The notes under the pieces were generated by a model that was not told the origin of the DNA, searched no databases, and worked only from the letters and a program-made list of their open reading frames with translations. A stretch of DNA of 64,000 bases from Voacanga thouarsii (Eukaryota; Streptophyta; Magnoliopsida; Gentianales; Apocynaceae): contig JANUWF010002342.1 of assembly GCA_026120185.1 (NCBI GenBank), positions 5,580,501 through 5,644,500 on the forward strand, read 5' to 3'. Made by a program: the position numbers and the translations under genes. Positions 1 to 12,039 of this stretch are shown piece after piece; the first letter of the stretch is position 1; the number at the start of each line of letters is the position of its first letter.

Positions 1-339
1 ACAATATATTCTAAAATGCTGTCGGCGCCGCCTTGGCTACTGGAGCCGGCACCAGTTCCACTCTATTTCGCTCTGTTTTATCAATTTTTTGTCGCCTCAA
101 AGTTTATGTCAACAGTGCATGGCTGGCGTCGGTTCCTCTGTCCTGGCCGGCGCCGCCTCTATTCTGTTTTGTGACGTTTTTACTTCGTTTTACCTTAAAA
201 ATCTGTAATAATGAACAAAATACCTTTCTAAGAGTAAAATCTCAAATATGAAGGAGTATGACTAGTTATTGAACAAAATGTATCACAAAAGAGCCTTAAA
301 TAATTAGAAAAAATATGACTAATTTAGCTCCTATTAGTA
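1..339 (-). repeat. Athila-type LTR fragment (5' part, minus orientation)
   Basis: Read on the minus strand, the stretch from 339 down to about 190 matches the start of the LTRs at 61384 and 58964: a TAATAGGAGCTAAA-like start, then shared blocks around 'ATAACTAGTCATA' and 'CTTCATAT'. The inner part has the GC-rich motif GGCGCCGCC seen as variants in the other LTRs. The fragment is cut on the left by the window edge and on the right by the microsatellite at about 340. The terminal TG is lost, so it is not intact. Confidence 0.75.
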
Positions 340-800
340 TATACATATATTTATGAATATATTAAAATGTATAATATATATATATATATATATATTAATA
401 TGTCATACTAATATATATGTGTGTGTGTGTGTGTGTGTATGTGTATCAAAATGGTATATTAATATATATGTGTCTATAATATACATATGTATATTAATAT
501 ATATATATATATATATTCATATATATATATATGTATGTATATATATATATATGTATATGTGGTTGTATATATATTTTTGTGTGTATGTATGTATGTGTGT
601 ATGTGTGTGTGTGTGTTAATATGCTAAACTAAATCATATATAGAATATATTAATGTACATACATATATGTATTAATACATATGCATATTTATATACATGT
701 CCCTATATATATACATATCTGTATATATATTTGTTCATACATATATAGATATGTATGTTTGTACATATATATATGTAGCTATGTGTTTATTAATATATAG
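340..800. repeat. TA/TG microsatellite block
   Basis: Alternating purine-pyrimidine runs of TA and TG (for example a GT run near 418-438) fill this stretch. Open frames across it are simple-sequence artefacts rich in Tyr, Ile, Val and Cys. It sits exactly between two truncated LTRs, so it marks a break point. No gene is visible. Confidence 0.85.
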
Positions 801-814
801 CTTTTGGTATGTTA

Positions 815-3800
815 AGAATTGAAGATTTTGACTCCAAATTTTACAAAATTGAGAAATAATTGAAGATTTTGAATGTTACCATAGAATTTATAGAATTTAT
901 TGGCGAATTAAAATATTTTCCCATTTCAGACACAAATTTGGTCATTTCTGAGAAAAATTGAAAATGCGTTCGAAAATTTGGACATGTGGCTTCTTCTGAT
1001 TCGTGGCGAAGGAGAGAGGATGCTTGAAATATTCATACATGCAAAGCTTCTTAAATAAGCTTTGCAAAATAATTAACCAAAATTGCCAAAAATGAGATTG
1101 CGACATGTGTAAAATAGCCACTATAGATCTAATTGAACAAAATCTTATTGGCCATTATTTTGACCATGAAATGGCGGTGGATTGAGGCTAAAAACCGGCC
1201 AAGAGCATAAAGGAGAAGGAAGAAAGAAATATGGGAGAAAGGAAAAATAAGGAAAAATAGAAAGCGTGAGAGAAAGAAAAAGTATGTGTATTTCTCGATG
1301 TGTTCTTGGTGTATTTGGAGCAAGATCAAGCCAAAACATCCTACGTACAAGGCAAAATCTTATACTTCAAGAATTAAAGTTAGAGATTTAATTACAGTGA
1401 TCATTTTGGTGTAAGTTTTAACATGAAAACATGATACTTATGGTTGAGATTTGGGTCAAATGTGAACTTTTGCATGTGCAAGTGTCTATGTCAGCTAGAA
1501 CAAGGTCTTGTATATTATATTTTATGTGGTGAATAAAGGTATTTGACTGGTGATTTAAGGAGTTATACATGGTTGATGAAAAAATGGTGGAAATTGGAAT
1601 AAGAAAGCTTTAATGGAAACAAAACTATAGCTATTCTTAACTTATGATGGTGATTCCATGTTGTTCAAAGCATGAATTTGGTGACTTATTGGGTTTAAAA
1701 ACATGAAGAATCAAAGATGTTTTGATGGGGAATGAAATGGATTCAGGGTTGTATAGATGTTATAAATAATGGAGAACAAGGTGGTAATATCATTTTGTGA
1801 AAATGAATTAGGGATTGAAAATTCTTGGATTTTTTTGGCCTAGTAGTTCCTGGAAGGTCTGGATGATGTGAAAAAAGAATCCATATAATATTAGTTCAAG
1901 GTCTAACGAGAGTTTTGATATAAAATGGAGCCCGATCAGAGTTGTAAATCAAATGTTATGCACAAAATAAAAAATTATGTTTAACGGGAAAATGCAAAAT
2001 TTTAGTTTTGGATGTAAGTAAACTCTAAGGAATTGTTTGCATGACTTTGGGAATAAAAAATGGCGGGTACATGAAGAACATTCCATGTTCACGAAGAAAA
2101 AATAAATAGAAATGGGAAATGGAAGAATTGAGTGTGCAATATATGTATGCACACATGTTTTCCTCAAAGAAGGAGAAAAATGAAGAAATAAGGAAATAAG
2201 AGATTTCCTTATGTTTGTATAGCATTGGTTTGAGCCTTAGCAAACCAAACTAAATACAAAATGACGTTTAATGTAGGTTAAACACATTAGACAGTTGGCA
2301 ACGAGTTAGGTACGATATTCGAACGACATAAGCTATTTAGGACACGAGGTGAATCCCACTAGATTTCTAAACTTTTAAATGCTAGTATGCTTTACTTTTC
2401 ATGAAATGACATATTAGGTACTATTTTGGAATCCCTAACTTAATTTAAGGTTTTTCTAAGTAAGAAAATAGTGTTTTGCCATGTTGAGCTGGCATGAATG
2501 ACATAATTGGCTTGGAAAACTGAAAGGATAACAAAGGCATTTATTTTCTATATTTAATCCTTTTTTGGTTTAAATAATTGGAATTTTTGAAATATGATAA
2601 TTTTTGGAATAGGGTATTCGAAAAATGATCAGAATTCTCTTATTGGAATATTTCATGAAAACATAATTGGAAATTTTAAATCTAATCCTCTTTTAGAGTT
2701 AGAATTCTGAAATTCTTAAACAAAATTCCTTTTGAAATTGGGTATGGGTAAAATGACTCGAATACCCTTATTAGAACACTTTGTGATGCGGAAAGGGCTT
2801 TTTATCCTTTTTCACTACAAATTTTGGAAATGATCTCTCGATATGAGATCAACTTTTCAAAAATGATATTTTGGCCCCTGAAAATATTTTATTTATATTC
2901 CTTTGGGAATGGGTATTTATTTGGCTTTGTGAGCCAGTGGAATTGGACTAGTCTTGTGAACCAGTGGAAATATCAAGTATTCAGCAAGAACTTTGATCTT
3001 TGTACTAGCTTATGTTAGAGATAGATGACTCCAAGTAACCTGGCTAGTTCTGGGGATTGTCTTACTCCAAACAGGGTGATAAGACATTGAGATGAGTCTC
3101 CTGGCTAGCCGTTTAGTGCCAGTAATTGTCGTGCTTTGTGTGTACTTTGATTTGGGTTGTTCGAGTTGAGCCGGATACCTGGCGTTGTTCAACCCCTTGC
3201 TACCTCGATGGTGATTGACATCAGGATTGGGACCCCTAGGCTTATGGTAGAAAGTAAAACATTCTGATTTACTTTGTATTGTGCTTGTTGCACTTACCCT
3301 TCCGACGATGCATGATTGAGTACTATAGGCTTGTGTCCTCAATACAATAAGACTGTTACGTCGAAGACAAAGCCTTAAGAGCTTTGCACACGGGTCGATC
3401 TTCTGTTGAGAGAAGTGCCTGTATTTTGGAAATTCGGGCAATAACTGTGTGATCAAATACGATTTTTCCAAACATGCTTGAAAATGAAACAAACTCCCTC
3501 CTAGTGAGTGGTAGAGTTGTTTTTAGTGGAAAAATAATAATTTTTTTCCTGTAATCGATTTTTCAATAAAATTCAAAAATACTTGTGTCAATTTGTTTTA
3601 TAAAGCACTAGCACATACTTGGGACTCATTAGGTGGTTTTCACTCACACATGTCTTTTATCTTATTATAAAACCCGAAGCTAAGCAGTTGCCAGGATAGA
3701 AGTGATACCACAGTATAGGTCCGATTACTTCTTCTTTTGCATATGTATTTTACATTACTGATGTAGTATTGGTAATCGGATATATGGGACCTCACTTTTG

Positions 3801-3914
3801 GTATATTATATTATATCATATGGTTATATTATATCAGTTTGGGCTTTTATTACTTATCAGTCATTTTCGTTTTAAAGACTCTTGTCCGTATAACTGGACG
3901 GGGCGACACCCAAT
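815..3914 (+). repeat. Long gypsy LTR, copy A, plus orientation, 5'-truncated
   Basis: Matches two other copies in the window when these are read on the minus strand. 860-935 matches the LTR head of copy B ('GAATTTATAGAATTTATTGG' against 'ATAGATTCTATTGG', then AAATATTTTCC). 3020-3290 matches the reverse of about 56100-56430, including 'GGCTAGC', 'TGGGTTGTTC', 'GGATTGG' and 'AGGCTTA.GGTAG'. 3870-3914 matches the LTR tail of copy C. The head is lost to the microsatellite and about 45 bp of tail are missing where copy B begins. The 160-aa minus frame at 3010-3492 lies inside the LTR and is not a gene. Confidence 0.65.
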
Positions 3915-6900
3915 TGTAACACCCCATATTTCTATAATGTAGTGGGCTGTAACTTTTTGGGATGTCACCTTGTCCAATTACCCAAACAAGGGGTCTTTAT
4001 AACAATTTCATCCAATATGCAGCTGAAATTTTTTCAAAATAAAAAAGTAAAAGAATTTGGCTTCTGATATATACACTCAAGGGCATAACTAGTCCAAGAT
4101 TTAGCACGAGCCTCTGGGAGTCCACCGGCTTTCGCTGCGCTTCTGGTCCTAAATTTTCCAAAAAAGGTAACACACATATGAGTGTAAAGCCCAGTAAGTC
4201 TCGTGTGTACTAGTGTTTTTAACTGTAAAAATCTCTTCAAGAATAATCTCAACATAAGCTAGTTCAGAATTTCTCATGTAAAAACATTCTCAAAACAAGT
4301 ATTCAAGGATTTCGGGTGAAAACATGCTGATTCAAGTATTTAGAATACTAGCATAAGATATTTTGATTCAAGTATTTGAGTATTCAAGTATTCAAGTATA
4401 GTTAGTGCTTATGCAAAGTATTCAAGTCAGTGCCTATGCCAAGTAGTCAGATTAATGCTTACGCCACGTATTTAAGTTAGTGCATACTCCAAGTATTCAA
4501 GTTAGTGCTTACGCCAAGTAGTCAAGTTAGTACTTACACCAAGTATTCAAGTTAGTATTTACACCAAATATTTAAGTTAATGCATACGCCAAGTATTCAG
4601 GTTAATCGTCTATTGGATTCAAGGATTGACAGGTTCAAGAAATCAAGAATTCAAGATTTATATTGCTTATCATATTTCCAAATCCATATAGAAAGCTCGC
4701 ACTTGAGTACCACAGGAAAACATGTTCCTTATTAGGGAAACACATTTCCAAAACCAGAATTTGGAGTTTGAAAAGATTACACAAGATATTTCATATTCAA
4801 GATATTCAAAAAATCGAGTACTTGATAATGTTTTCAAACTTATGCGGAACAATCATCTCATAATATATCAGGAAAGCATTAACTATATCAGGAAAACACA
4901 TGATCATTTCAGGAAAACACTTAGCTAAAATAGGATTTAAAAAGTAGTGGGACTCACCTCATGTCCTAACTTAATGTGATAACGTATATAGTACTCATAG
5001 TCCTTTACGAAGCATTGAAGATAAATGACTTATATCGAGAGTCATTTCAAACCTCACTTATTATTCTATAGTTCAACTCACACAAAACTCATATGTTAAT
5101 AGAAAATATTCTATTTTCTTCTTTCTCCCTTCTTCCTACCAAAATACTTGGAATGATCAAAGGCTCATTAATTCATTTCCCATCTTTTTGTTCAAACAAA
5201 TATCCAAGGTTTCCATGTGTTCTTGTGATCTCTCTTTCATGCATTAATACCAGGAGAACAATAATTGAATTTATTTCTTGCCAAATACAATTCTGCATTT
5301 CTTCATTCTTGTCACACCTTCTTTGATTTGACATAACTGTTAATTTACAAGTCCAATTGATGTCAAATTTGTTCCAAAATTTCCTCAAGACATTCATTGA
5401 TGATTTCCAATTCATGAGATGCCAATTTCCATTGCCATTTCATTTAGTTATGTCCATAAAATCTCAGCATTCCAATCCCATCACAGTTTTGGTAGCTGGT
5501 AGTGTTTTCATCATAACTTTTTATTCACAACTCCAAACCATAGAAACCTTGGTCCCAAAATAACCATAAGACATTTACCTACAAGTTTCAGGTCATGGGG
5601 TTCCAAATAAACAAGCCAATTTGTACAGTTTATACGTTCTTCAAGGCTGCTCAGGATTTCCTTCAAAGCAAAAATTTTTATTTTGTTTATCTCATCACAC
5701 CATCTATTCTACTTTAATCCTAACAACTATATAACACTTACACCATCTTGAATTCCATCATAGTGATCTTCAATTCTCTGATTTTTAGATGTACTTAGCC
5801 CAGAAAAATCATATTTTCCAACATCAATTTCAACAAATGCAAACAACAACATTAACAATTCATTTTATTCAACAATTAATTCCGTCTTTCCTTTTCATTT
5901 CTTACATCTTCTTGTGCAGTCATGAACTATTGATGAAACCACCTTTAAAACACTTCATCTATGATATAAAACATAATATATAGCTTCTCTAATCAGTTGG
6001 TATACACCACACACAAAACAGCCCCAAAACATAGCAATTGTTCAATTAATTCTCATAGTTCTTATGAATTTTTCAATAAAATTAATGCCAAAATAATCCT
6101 CACAATTTAATTTACAACTTTAATTCAAGTAGTATGATGTTTTACCTTATGTATAAAGATTTACAAGCTTGCAAATACCCAAGCTTCTTCCTTTTCTCCT
6201 TCTCTCTTTTCTTCTTGGAATTTCTCTCTATTTTTTTTTCTCTATTTTTCCTTCCTTGTCTTTTCTTTTTCCTTTCTTTTCTATTTGTTCTTGTGGATGC
6301 CGATTATAAGCTATAAATGCAGCATTTCCACCACCAATCTTGGTCCAAATTGTGACCAAAATTAATCAAAAAGTCAGCCATTGTGGGCTACCCAATTTTC
6401 AACCATTTTTCTATTGGTTTATTTAATTGATTTCCTTCATTATTAATCTTATTCAATAAGCTTTTGAAATAAAATAATTCCACAAACATTTTACATCTCC
6501 AATGATATTTTGACACTTTTTTTCATCCTTCAATCATATTACGCCGCTTGTCTTAACGTCGTCCGCACTTTAGAATTTTCTTCAAAACATAATTGTAATT
6601 TCGGTCCGTATTAGGAAAATATTTTTTTCCACCAATAGAATCTATATATTTTACTAAATTCAATGGTAGGAATCAAAAATTTCAATTCCTTCTCAATTCT
6701 TCCCAATTGACGGTCAAAATCCCAATTGCGATCAAAATTACAAAAATACCCCTGATACCTCCGATAGCTTAATTTATACCAGAATACTCGTCTCATTACA
6801 CTGATCAATTTTTGTTCTTAATGTACACTTAAACTCTCACTCTACTAAAATAAGTCGCAATCTAAAGATTTAGAGTACGGGTAGAACAAATTTAAAAATT

Positions 6901-7072
6901 TCATTCGGGTCCCCATATATTTCAAAATTCTAATAATACTCGAGAATATTTTTATTGCACCAAGATGTTCATGTCATTTTACTGGTCATTTCTTATTCTG
7001 GTCACTTATACAAAATTTTTTATTCTATATATAATAGTAACTGATTAAAGTACAAAAGTGGGGATTGTTACA
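3915..7072 (-). repeat. Long gypsy LTR, copy B (3' LTR of a minus-strand element)
   Basis: A 3,158-bp LTR bounded by TGTAACACC at the left and TGTTACA at the right. These are mirror termini typical of a common plant Ty3/gypsy LTR group. Immediately to the right, read on the minus strand, is a purine-rich tract ending GGAGGGGAGAG, as expected upstream of a 3' LTR, so the element's interior lies to the right. A T/C-rich band at 6180-6280 and the motif AAGTCCAAATNATGTCAAATTTG-like near 5350 recur in copy C. I lean to a chromovirus-type gypsy from the tract and termini; no pol of this element is in the window. Small open frames inside are not genes. Confidence 0.75.
4401..4600. repeat. Eight tandem copies of a 25-bp unit inside LTR copy B
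   Basis: Exactly eight 25-bp units end to end, of the form GTTAGTGCTTACGCC-AAGTATTCAA with scattered substitutions and no length change. Just upstream, 4370-4399 has degenerate AGTATTCA repeats that may be the seed. I do not see the array in LTR copies A or C. Confidence 0.9.
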
Positions 7073-7420
7073 CTCTCCCCTCCTTCAAGAAATTTCGTGC
7101 TCGAAAATTATATTTTCTTTAATTCCATCAAACATTTATTTCTAGTTTCTTCTTCCATCTACTTCTTCTTTACTTTACATGGATCCTAATGGTTACTTTG
7201 TTTCCCCCAGCTCGATCTTTAGTGCTACCATGAGTAACTTTTCACAACATATCTTCTTCTCTTTAAGTCTACTTCATGAGACACTAGGAAAATATACATC
7301 TCAATACTTCCCATTCATATGACATTAAATAGAAGAAAATTTCTATTTTGCACATGCAAACATGATCTCTTGAGAAATTCCCATATTCTTTCAACATAAA
7401 CATGCTATAGTAATATATAT
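7073..7420 (-). mobile_element. Polypurine tract and 3' interior stub of gypsy element B
   Basis: 7073-7090 reads on the minus strand as an A/G tract (GAAGGAGGGGAGAG) that abuts the LTR. Beside it, TTTCGAGCACGAAATTTC resembles the conserved stretch found just upstream of the polypurine tract in this gypsy group (compare 61300-61325). The rest to 7420 is A/T-rich with no readable protein, and is cut off by the microsatellite. Confidence 0.7.
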
Positions 7421-7453
7421 GTATGTATGCTTATTTAAATGGTATATTGTTAT

Positions 7454-7530
<77 letters not shown>

Positions 7531-7811
7531 TATGTGTAAATGTACGTGGTATTTATACATATATATATATGTGTATGTATATATATACATATATATATCA
7601 TATATATATATATGAATGTATGTAGCATTTAAATATATGTACTTATGTATATCTATATACATGTATATATAACATATCTCTAAATTTTTAAATATTTACA
7701 ATATGATCCCTAAAATCTTTATAAATTGGTCCCTAAATTTTTGAGTATTTACAATATGACCCTAAAAATTTATAAAATTGATCCTTCAATTTAAAAATGT
7801 AGTATATATGT

Positions 7812-7879
<68 letters not shown>

Positions 7880-8337
7880 TTATATATATATGTATACACA
7901 CACACACACACACTGTATATATATATATATATATATATGTACATATACATACGTATATGTGTATATATACGTATGTATATGTACATATATATACTTATAT
8001 ATGTATATATTTGAATATATATATATGTATATATAATATATATATATATGTGTGTATGTATGTGTTGTATATAAATATGTGTGTGTATATTTGGATATAT
8101 ATGTTGTGTTATGTGTGTGTGTTTGTGAGTTGAAAATATATAGTAGGTATATTCATATGTGTATAGGAATATATGTATGTATATATGTTGTATAAATATG
8201 AGTATATGGGTTGTATATGTGTATAGATATATGTATATATAAATTTTAAATAAATATGTATGTTATATATATATATCTGTATATGTGTACATATATATAT
8301 ATAGTAGTATATACATATATGCATATGTGTATGGATA

Positions 8338-8371
<34 letters not shown>

Positions 8372-8600
8372 TATATATGCATATGTTGTATACAAATATA
8401 TGTGTATGAATATATGTATATATATGTTGTATAAGTATATATGTATGGATGTGTGTGTGTGTGTGTGCTCATATATATATATATATATATATGTTTATTT
8501 ATTTGTATATGTTTATATGAATGTGTTGCTTGTATATATGTATGTGTGTGTGTGTGTGTGTGTATGTGTGTTATATATTGAATAATATATATTTGTAATA
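7421..8600. repeat. Long CA/TA/GT microsatellite block
   Basis: Contains a nearly pure (CA)n run of about 68 bp at 7455-7522, then alternating TA, TG and TGTA runs to about 8600, including a GT run at 8342-8368. Open frames on both strands are low-complexity artefacts. A short spacer at 7670-7800 reads 'TTTACAATATGA(T)CCCTAAA' twice, as a degenerate direct repeat. No gene. Confidence 0.9.
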
Positions 8601-8707
8601 AATTTTGAATGATTATTTTATTTTTTATAATAATAATATTGCAAAAAAATTTACAAGAAGAATATTGGGAATAACTTAAATTAAAAAAAAATGATATAGT
8701 CAAGCAA

Positions 8708-8832
8708 CTGCACTTGGCCCAGCGGCTGAGGCTTAACCTCCCATACGGGAGGTCTTCAGTTCAACTTTCACAAAACTCCCCAATTAATTGGAGGGTTATA
8801 ATCAGGTGTGAGTGGTTTATGGAGTGGTCTAT
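8708..8832 (+). repeat. tRNA-derived SINE-like sequence, left half
   Basis: TTGGCCCAGCGGCTGAGG at about 8714 resembles a pol III A box. CAGTTCAACTTTC about 40 bp downstream resembles a B box, with an inverted CCTCCC-ATAC-GGGAGG stem between. The downstream body is split by the CACTA element: 'AGGTGTGAGTGG' here recurs as 'AGGTGTGGGTGG' in the right half at 24184-24310. It is too diverged for a working tRNA gene. The SINE call rests on box-like motifs only; no poly(A) end or flanking duplication is seen. Confidence 0.5.
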
Positions 8833-8850
8833 CACTACTAGAAAAAAAGG
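8833..8850 (+). repeat. CACTA left terminal inverted repeat
   Basis: CACTACTAGAAAAAAAGG follows the TAT duplication directly. It is followed by small palindromic motifs such as TAATGACAC...AAAGTGT in the left subterminal region (8855-9010). Confidence 0.93.
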
Positions 8851-9040
8851 TTTTACTAACATATTTTTAATGACACTTTTTATAAAGTGTAATAATGTAA
8901 TAGTTATAATGACACTGGCTTTTTAAGTGTTATTATATTGAATCAATACGACGTAGTTTTATTAGGTAATGTACTGTTATGACACAATTTTGTGTCAAGA
9001 AAAAAAATTACATTTTTCCTAACACTTTAGCATCCTCAGG

Positions 9041-9366
9041 CGCGCATAACACTTTGACCAAAAAAAAATCGTGCGTCGTTGGAGGGAAGGAAAAAAACGA
9101 GGGCTGTGCTTCAAGAAGGCGCCGAGAGCAACAACAATGGCGGGCAGTGAAGGGATTAGGATTTTTCCTTCAAATCAGTGAGTGAAATCAGACGAAATAG
9201 AGCTTGATTCGCAGCTTCTTCAGCCCAAACTCCTTTGCGCGAGTCGCAGCATCTTCTCTGCACAACCGATTGAAGTGGTCCTCTACTCGAGCGACTGTGT
9301 GAAGCGGTATCGGCATTGCAGAGGGGCGTTATTGAGCTGCGGTCTGTATGCCGCTCTTTAGATTGG
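9041..9366 (+). promoter_or_regulatory. CACTA transposase leader: promoter-proximal region and non-coding first exon
   Basis: This stretch is clearly more GC-rich than its surroundings (GGCGCGCATAAC, GAAGGCGCCGAGAGC, CTACTCGAGCGACTG). It ends in a strong splice-donor-like ATTG|GTAAGTATT at 9366/9367. The next credible acceptor is TTTGTCAG at 12001-12005, just upstream of the TNP2 start. I infer a transcribed leader spliced over a 2.6-kb intron. No long protein is convincing here; the 68-aa frame at 8979 crosses the leader by chance. Confidence 0.5.
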
Positions 9367-12005
9367 TAAGTATTCTTCGGTCAATTTGGATTCTGTACGC
9401 CTCTGCTTTTTTGTTAAAACCTAACCTCAGCAAATTTCTCACTCTGTGAGTTCTCTATCTCCGTATGTATGTGTAGTTGAGTTGACGTATTTATAGGTTG
9501 ATGTTGCAATTGGGTTATTACGAATATCCAAAGTCTGAATTGTTTAGTCTGAAGGGGAGTTTCAGAGCTCCGATATGGTTATGAATTTTTATCTTTTAGG
9601 AATTTAGAAGTAATTCTTCTCGAGCCAAATTTTTTCTTTAAAAAAAAGATTCTGCTGGATGCGGGTTAAAATGGCATTTGTGGATCTTGGTCTTTCGGGT
9701 GTAAGGCAAGGATGTGGGTCGGTTGATTTTAATTTTAATTCTGTATAAATTTTGTGTGTGCTATGTTTTTGGGCTGTCACTCTTTTTTCGCTTGCTGCAA
9801 TAAAAAATGTGTCTTTTTGTAGTTTATTGTTTATTTGAATTGTGAGAGATTTTGTAGCTGAATTCTTGCAACTTGAAATAGTTCCCTAGCGAATGGTGAG
9901 TTGCTTGTAGTTGTGTGGAAACTATAGTTTTGAAGAAGCTGATAATGAGACACCTATATTTCTAAAGGATTAAAGTTCTTTTCTTTAGTACTCTTTGATT
10001 ATTCTTTGGGGGCTTTTTTTGAATCCTTGCTGTTGTGTTCTAGAGTGCTGGAAATGGTGCTTCAAAAGAATTTTGTCTTGTTTTCAACTTTCTGTTCACT
10101 GCTAGATTTCCGTTCACTGCTAGATTTTCTGTTCTAGAGTTCTTTAACCCTTCCATATTAATAGTGATGATGGCTTATGCAAATCCCATTTTTGAAATCA
10201 GTTTGTTCACAGTTTGTGGTATGTAATTGGTTGTTAAATGGCTCTAGTTTTTTTCTCTTCTTTTGGTTGCAAAATTTGCATGTTCAATTTAGAATTTGGT
10301 CAATATTTTGGAGTCCTTACTTCAGGCATTTTAGCCACTAGTTTGGTTATCTCAGTTAGAAGCTGTTCTTCTCTATTCTTAAGTTTTTTATTTAGATTTG
10401 GTTGTTGTTTGTGCAGTTATGGGAATGATAGAAAAGCTTTTCTATCTTCCGTTTGTCTTACTGGAATATGTTGAGTCCATTTGGCATAGGTGTTTGGGAT
10501 AAGTTGTGATGTATAGAATTAATGTAATAAAAAGAGAAGTTTAAGGTAGTTGTATGTGCATTTTACTGTTTCTTGTGTATTGATGATCCTAACAATTGCA
10601 TTTCAATGACTGAAATAAGTTCTAATTCAGATTTGTTTACGGCTCAATGGATGCTGTTGATTGGTAGTTTTTGAAATTAGGGAAATTGTGGGTTTTATTC
10701 TCTACAAATGAAGTATGAAGTGTCCGTCAATCAGATTGACCATCTTTGTAACCGTATTGCATTGTTTCTTTTAAGCGTAAGTATGCAATCCGTTCATCCT
10801 GGTGATTGCTTAAACAAAGAGGGGACTCGAGAATCTAAATATAAATTCAAATTCTTGAACTGATTTTGTCATGAGGATGATAGATTATGTAAGATATGTT
10901 TGGGATACATAGATTCTTTCAATTTCTCAGAGTTTTAGCGGAGAAAATTCAATTAATTAATTTGTAAAAAAAAAAAAAGAATCTTGACTTTTATTTTTCC
11001 TTGTTTATTTCATTGCATCAATACAAAGACATTTGAAGGAATTCATAACCTAATGATAAGTGTTTTCTACTCTATTCTACAAGAAAAGTAAATCACATTA
11101 AGCACCGAAATCATCAAAATTGGTCGCATCTGTTCTTGATCAACATAAGCTAAAAAATTTACTCGTTCCGATTAGCCGAAATCCCGCACTATTTCAAGTA
11201 GAAATTATGGACCAATATCAAATTTCCACTGCCCTATTTGGTATGTTACTCTTCTTCTCTTAGTGATCTAGTCGAAACTTAGACAAGCACATATGAATGC
11301 AACAGTCATAAGCCCATATAGCAAGACTCCAAAGGCATTTACTAGTGTCTATTTAAATTACTACAGTTTGTTCATCCTACTTTACTATTGTTGCAAACTA
11401 ATTTCTGTCCATCAATCGGCCTTTAAAATCATTCTTCTTTTTAAAATCATATTTCCTTTTCAATTTAATCATATCTAAGTAATTACACTTCAAATTTTCA
11501 CCAAGAAAACATGCCTTTTTTCATTCACTAAAAAAACGAATTCTTTTTTTTGTGTTTTTTAATAATAAAGTTGTGTAATAATCCAGAATACTGGTTCATT
11601 AGAGACCTAAAGGTTTCCAATAATATCATCATATATCATTTGAGGAATGGGATGAAAGAAGAATAAAGATGCACCAAGATTCAAAGTTGAGGCGGTGAGA
11701 TTTTTTCTTTCAACCAAACAACCTAAGTCTATCTCTTGCTCACCCCGCTCAATACAAGTAGGGTCGCTTTTTCTATAGTAGTATATGTTTTGTCATATTC
11801 TCTATTAATTCCAGGACCGAGTCGTACCACTTATCTTCAAGTAGAGCCTCTTCCTACTTCAAATTAGAAAGTTCACGCACCACTTAACATATTAGAACTT
11901 TCTTCCTATTTATTGTAATAGGTATTGCTTGCTGTTTTTTTAGGGATTTCTCCACTTGTATTCTAATGTGATCCTAACATAGGTAAATTCTCTTCCATTT
12001 GTCAG
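9367..12005 (+). other. Long leader intron of the CACTA transposase (inferred)
   Basis: A T-rich sequence without protein similarity that I recognise lies between donor GTAAGT (9367) and acceptor TTTGTCAG (12005). It has the base bias of a plant intron. Open frames up to 83 aa occur and look random. I see no embedded element with clear ends, though 10940-11940 is more A-rich and could be a separate old insert. Confidence 0.5.
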
Positions 12006-12039
12006 CTGGCGTTTGAGTTGGATAATTAGTTTCAAAAGT

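Noticed and set aside
353..619. Open frames rich in Tyr/Ile/Val/Cys in the microsatellites (also 7419-8703)
   Set aside because: They are translations of TA/TG/CA repeats, open on both strands, with no domain.
3010..3492. 160-aa minus-strand open frame
   Set aside because: It lies inside a gypsy LTR, matches non-coding sequence of LTR copy C and shows no protein motif.
8714..8770. Possible tRNA gene
   Set aside because: A-box-like and B-box-like motifs exist, but no acceptor stem or anticodon arm can be folded with confidence; better read as a SINE-like head.
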